A stretch of 6,836 nt of DNA from an uncultured Lachnospiraceae bacterium (lineage in GTDB: Bacteria > Bacillota_A > Clostridia > Lachnospirales > Lachnospiraceae), in assembly GCA_902796775.1 (NCBI GenBank), contig CADBQK010000564.1, positions 1 through 6,836 of the forward strand, read 5' to 3'. Below, piece after piece: positions 5,376 through 6,836 of this stretch. Below the pieces are notes generated by a model. The model searched no databases and was not told the DNA's origin. It worked only from the letters and a program-made list of their open reading frames with translations. Position numbers and translations under genes: made by a program. Each line of letters starts with the position of its first letter. Position 1 is the stretch's first letter.

Positions 5376-6716
5376 TTACTTCCAGCTAAACGTCGCGAGT
5401 CCGTAGATATAAAGCGCAAGGATGCAGACCGGGACAAAATACTGGAAGATGGGCTTCATCCACTGCTGAACCTTCATGCCCTTGCCGGTGTTTGCTTCCT
5501 CCACGAATGCATCCCAGCTCCATCCAATCCGGGTACAGCAGAAGAGTGAGAAGATAAGTGCTCCGAGCGGGAGCAGGTTGGTGCTGACGATGAAATCCCA
5601 GAAATCCAGCCATGCGGAACCCTCAGCGAAAGGCTGAAAATGAAGGACGCTGTAACCAAGGGCTGTCGTGAGTGAGAGCAGGAAAATGCAGACACCGCAG
5701 ACAAGACTTCCCTTCGGGCGGCTCCAGCCGGTCATTTCACGAATCATGGCAAGAATGTTCTCAAAAACAGCAAGTTCTGTGGAGAATGCAGCAAATACCA
5801 TAAAGAGGAAGAACAGCGATCCCCAGATCCGTCCGCCTGACATATTGTTGAAAACTGCAGCCATGGTGTTAAACAAAAGAGACGGCCCTGCATCCACCTC
5901 GGTTCCATAAGTAAAGCAAGCCGGAAAGATGATCAGTCCGGAAGTGATGGCCACAAAGGTATCCAGCAGGATAACATTTACAGACTCGCCCATCAGGGAG
6001 CGCTCCTTGCCGATATAGCTGCCGAAAATCGCCATCGATCCGATACCGATACTCAGCGTAAAGAAAGCCTGGTTCATCGCACCGACGATAACAGAACCAT
6101 TGATTTTTGAAAAATCAGGGATGAGATAGAAAGCGATCCCTTCTTTTGCACCGGGCATCATGATGCTGTGGATAGCCAGGATAAGCATCAGCAAAAGAAG
6201 AGCGCACATCAGATACTTCGTAACGCGCTCAAGACCGCCCTGCAGATTAAAACTCAGAATCAGAAAGCCCAATGCGACAGCAACGAACAGATAAAACACA
6301 TTTACGCCCGGGTTGGTGATCATAGAGACAAAAGTCAAATCTGCAGACTTTCCAAGCAGAAACATGACAAAATAGTAGATCATCCAGCCGGTAACGACCG
6401 TATAAAATGCCATAAGGGCAACATTGCCAAGCAGCGCAAAATAACCATGGATATGCCACTTCTGACCGGGCTTTTCCAATTTCTGGTACATGCGGACCGG
6501 ACTAGCCTGAGCAGCCCTGCCGATTGCAAACTCCATTGTCATCGAGGGCAGGCCCAGAAGCAGGAGGCAGATTACATAGACCAGCACAAAGCCGCCGCCT
6601 CCGAACTGACCGGTCATCCAGGGGAATTTCCAGACATTCCCGCAGCCGATCGCACATCCCGCGCTGAGCAGAATAAAACTCAGCCTGCTTCCAAGCCGTT
6701 CTCTTTCCGTGTTCAT
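5376..6716 (-). CDS. Sodium-dependent amino-acid transporter, NSS/SNF (LeuT-fold) family
   Basis: Membrane symporter expected to import an amino acid with Na+. The N-terminus aligns without gaps to LeuT: R5, then SAGCAIGCGNVWKFP (18-32), the unwound first helix with Na+ ligands at G20, A22, I23 and N27. Also present are GGGGFVLVY and GLPSMTMEFAIGR, Tyr105 for the LeuT substrate-gating Tyr108, AFFTLSIGIGS in helix 6 (Thr220 for Thr254), Asp252 in helix 7 where LeuT has Asn286, and FAAFST in helix 8 (Ala309, Ser312, Thr313 for the second Na+ site). Position 21 is Cys instead of Asn, and the outer-gate Arg30 is Lys. At 446 residues with about 11 helices it resembles Tyt1/MhsT-type bacterial members that lack helix 12. 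Start ATG 6716 has AGGAGG 8 bases upstream. The substrate cannot be read from sequence; tryptophan, tyrosine or other hydrophobic amino acids are only family precedents. Confidence 0.93.
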   Translation of the reverse strand: MNTERERLGSRLSFILLSAGCAIGCGNVWKFPWMTGQFGGGGFVLVYVICLLLLGLPSMTMEFAIGRAAQASPVRMYQKLEKPGQKWHIHGYFALLGNVALMAFYTVVTGWMIYYFVMFLLGKSADLTFVSMITNPGVNVFYLFVAVALGFLILSFNLQGGLERVTKYLMCALLLLMLILAIHSIMMPGAKEGIAFYLIPDFSKINGSVIVGAMNQAFFTLSIGIGSMAIFGSYIGKERSLMGESVNVILLDTFVAITSGLIIFPACFTYGTEVDAGPSLLFNTMAAVFNNMSGGRIWGSLFFLFMVFAAFSTELAVFENILAMIREMTGWSRPKGSLVCGVCIFLLSLTTALGYSVLHFQPFAEGSAWLDFWDFIVSTNLLPLGALIFSLFCCTRIGWSWDAFVEEANTGKGMKVQQWMKPIFQYFVPVCILALYIYGLATFSWK

Positions 6717-6739
6717 AACAGATTCCTCCTCTTAGTTTC

Positions 6740-6750
6740 ACGTAATACGT
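6740..6750. promoter_or_regulatory. 11-bp dyad in the transporter leader, possible operator
   Basis: ACGTA-A-TACGT is a perfect inverted repeat around one central base. It lies about 9-19 bases after the predicted transcription start and upstream of the ribosome binding site, a position suited to a repressor. No regulator is identified. Confidence 0.35.
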
Positions 6751-6764
6751 ATAAAGCAGGTACC

Positions 6765-6794
6765 ATTATAACACAATTCATGAATATGAGTACA
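6765..6794 (-). promoter_or_regulatory. Predicted promoter of the transporter gene
   Basis: Reading the minus strand, TATAAT (6770-6765) is preceded by TG at the extended -10 position. TGTACT (6794-6789) lies 18 bases further up and is a poor -35. An A/T-rich stretch upstream to the window end could aid polymerase binding. The predicted start is near 6758, giving a leader of about 42 nt. No other gene is visible between here and the end of the window. Confidence 0.65.
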
Positions 6795-6836
6795 TGCCAA
6801 AGCTTATTTCCTTTCCAAATTGTTTCTTTTTTAACA

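Noticed and set aside
1..6836. CRISPR arrays, insertion sequences, tRNA or rRNA genes, prophage or defence genes
   Set aside because: No regularly spaced direct repeats of CRISPR type, no transposase or terminal repeats, no cloverleaf or rRNA signatures, and all confident genes are core or transport functions.

Overview
This is an ordinary-looking core-genome segment of a Gram-positive Firmicute, most likely a clostridial (Lachnospiraceae-like) bacterium. The reasons are a CodY regulator with a clostridial-type N-terminus, strong AGGAGG ribosome binding sites, TG-extended -10 promoters, and the gene order topA-codY-rpsB-tsf. That order looks like a condensed form of the Bacillus neighbourhood topA...codY...rpsB-tsf. 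The species cannot be named from this sequence.

Layout, left to right. (1) Positions 1-1326: the 3' part of topA (DNA topoisomerase I, + strand), starting just upstream of the active-site tyrosine and ending in three zinc ribbons. A strong terminator and a second, weaker hairpin follow. (2) 1588-2361: codY, the global GTP/branched-chain-amino-acid-responsive repressor, with its own promoter; TTTTC/GAAAA half-sites suggest autoregulation. Its 3' region is a T-poor 31/32-bp tandem repeat that runs into a terminator. (3) 2698-4470: rpsB (ribosomal protein S2) and tsf (elongation factor Ts), one transcription unit with a strong promoter, a structured leader of about 125 nt, a spacer full of GATAT repeats, and a hairpin-rich 3' end closed by a strong terminator. 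pyrH and frr, which commonly follow tsf, do not follow here. (4) 4862-5158: a small uncharacterised three-helix membrane protein with its own promoter and a leader of about 210 nt. (5) 5376-6716 on the minus strand: a sodium-dependent amino-acid transporter of the NSS/SNF family (11 predicted helices), convergent with the small gene across a shared GC-rich terminator.

Functionally the region joins DNA supercoiling, nutrient sensing and translation, followed by a membrane protein and an amino-acid importer. No mobile element, CRISPR array, tRNA or rRNA is visible. I did not find a convincing undescribed multi-gene system. The points most worth a second look are in the non-coding parts: the possible pseudoknot in the rpsB leader, the tandem dyads between rpsB and tsf, the tandem repeat that supplies part of the codY terminator, and the unassigned small membrane protein with its long leader.
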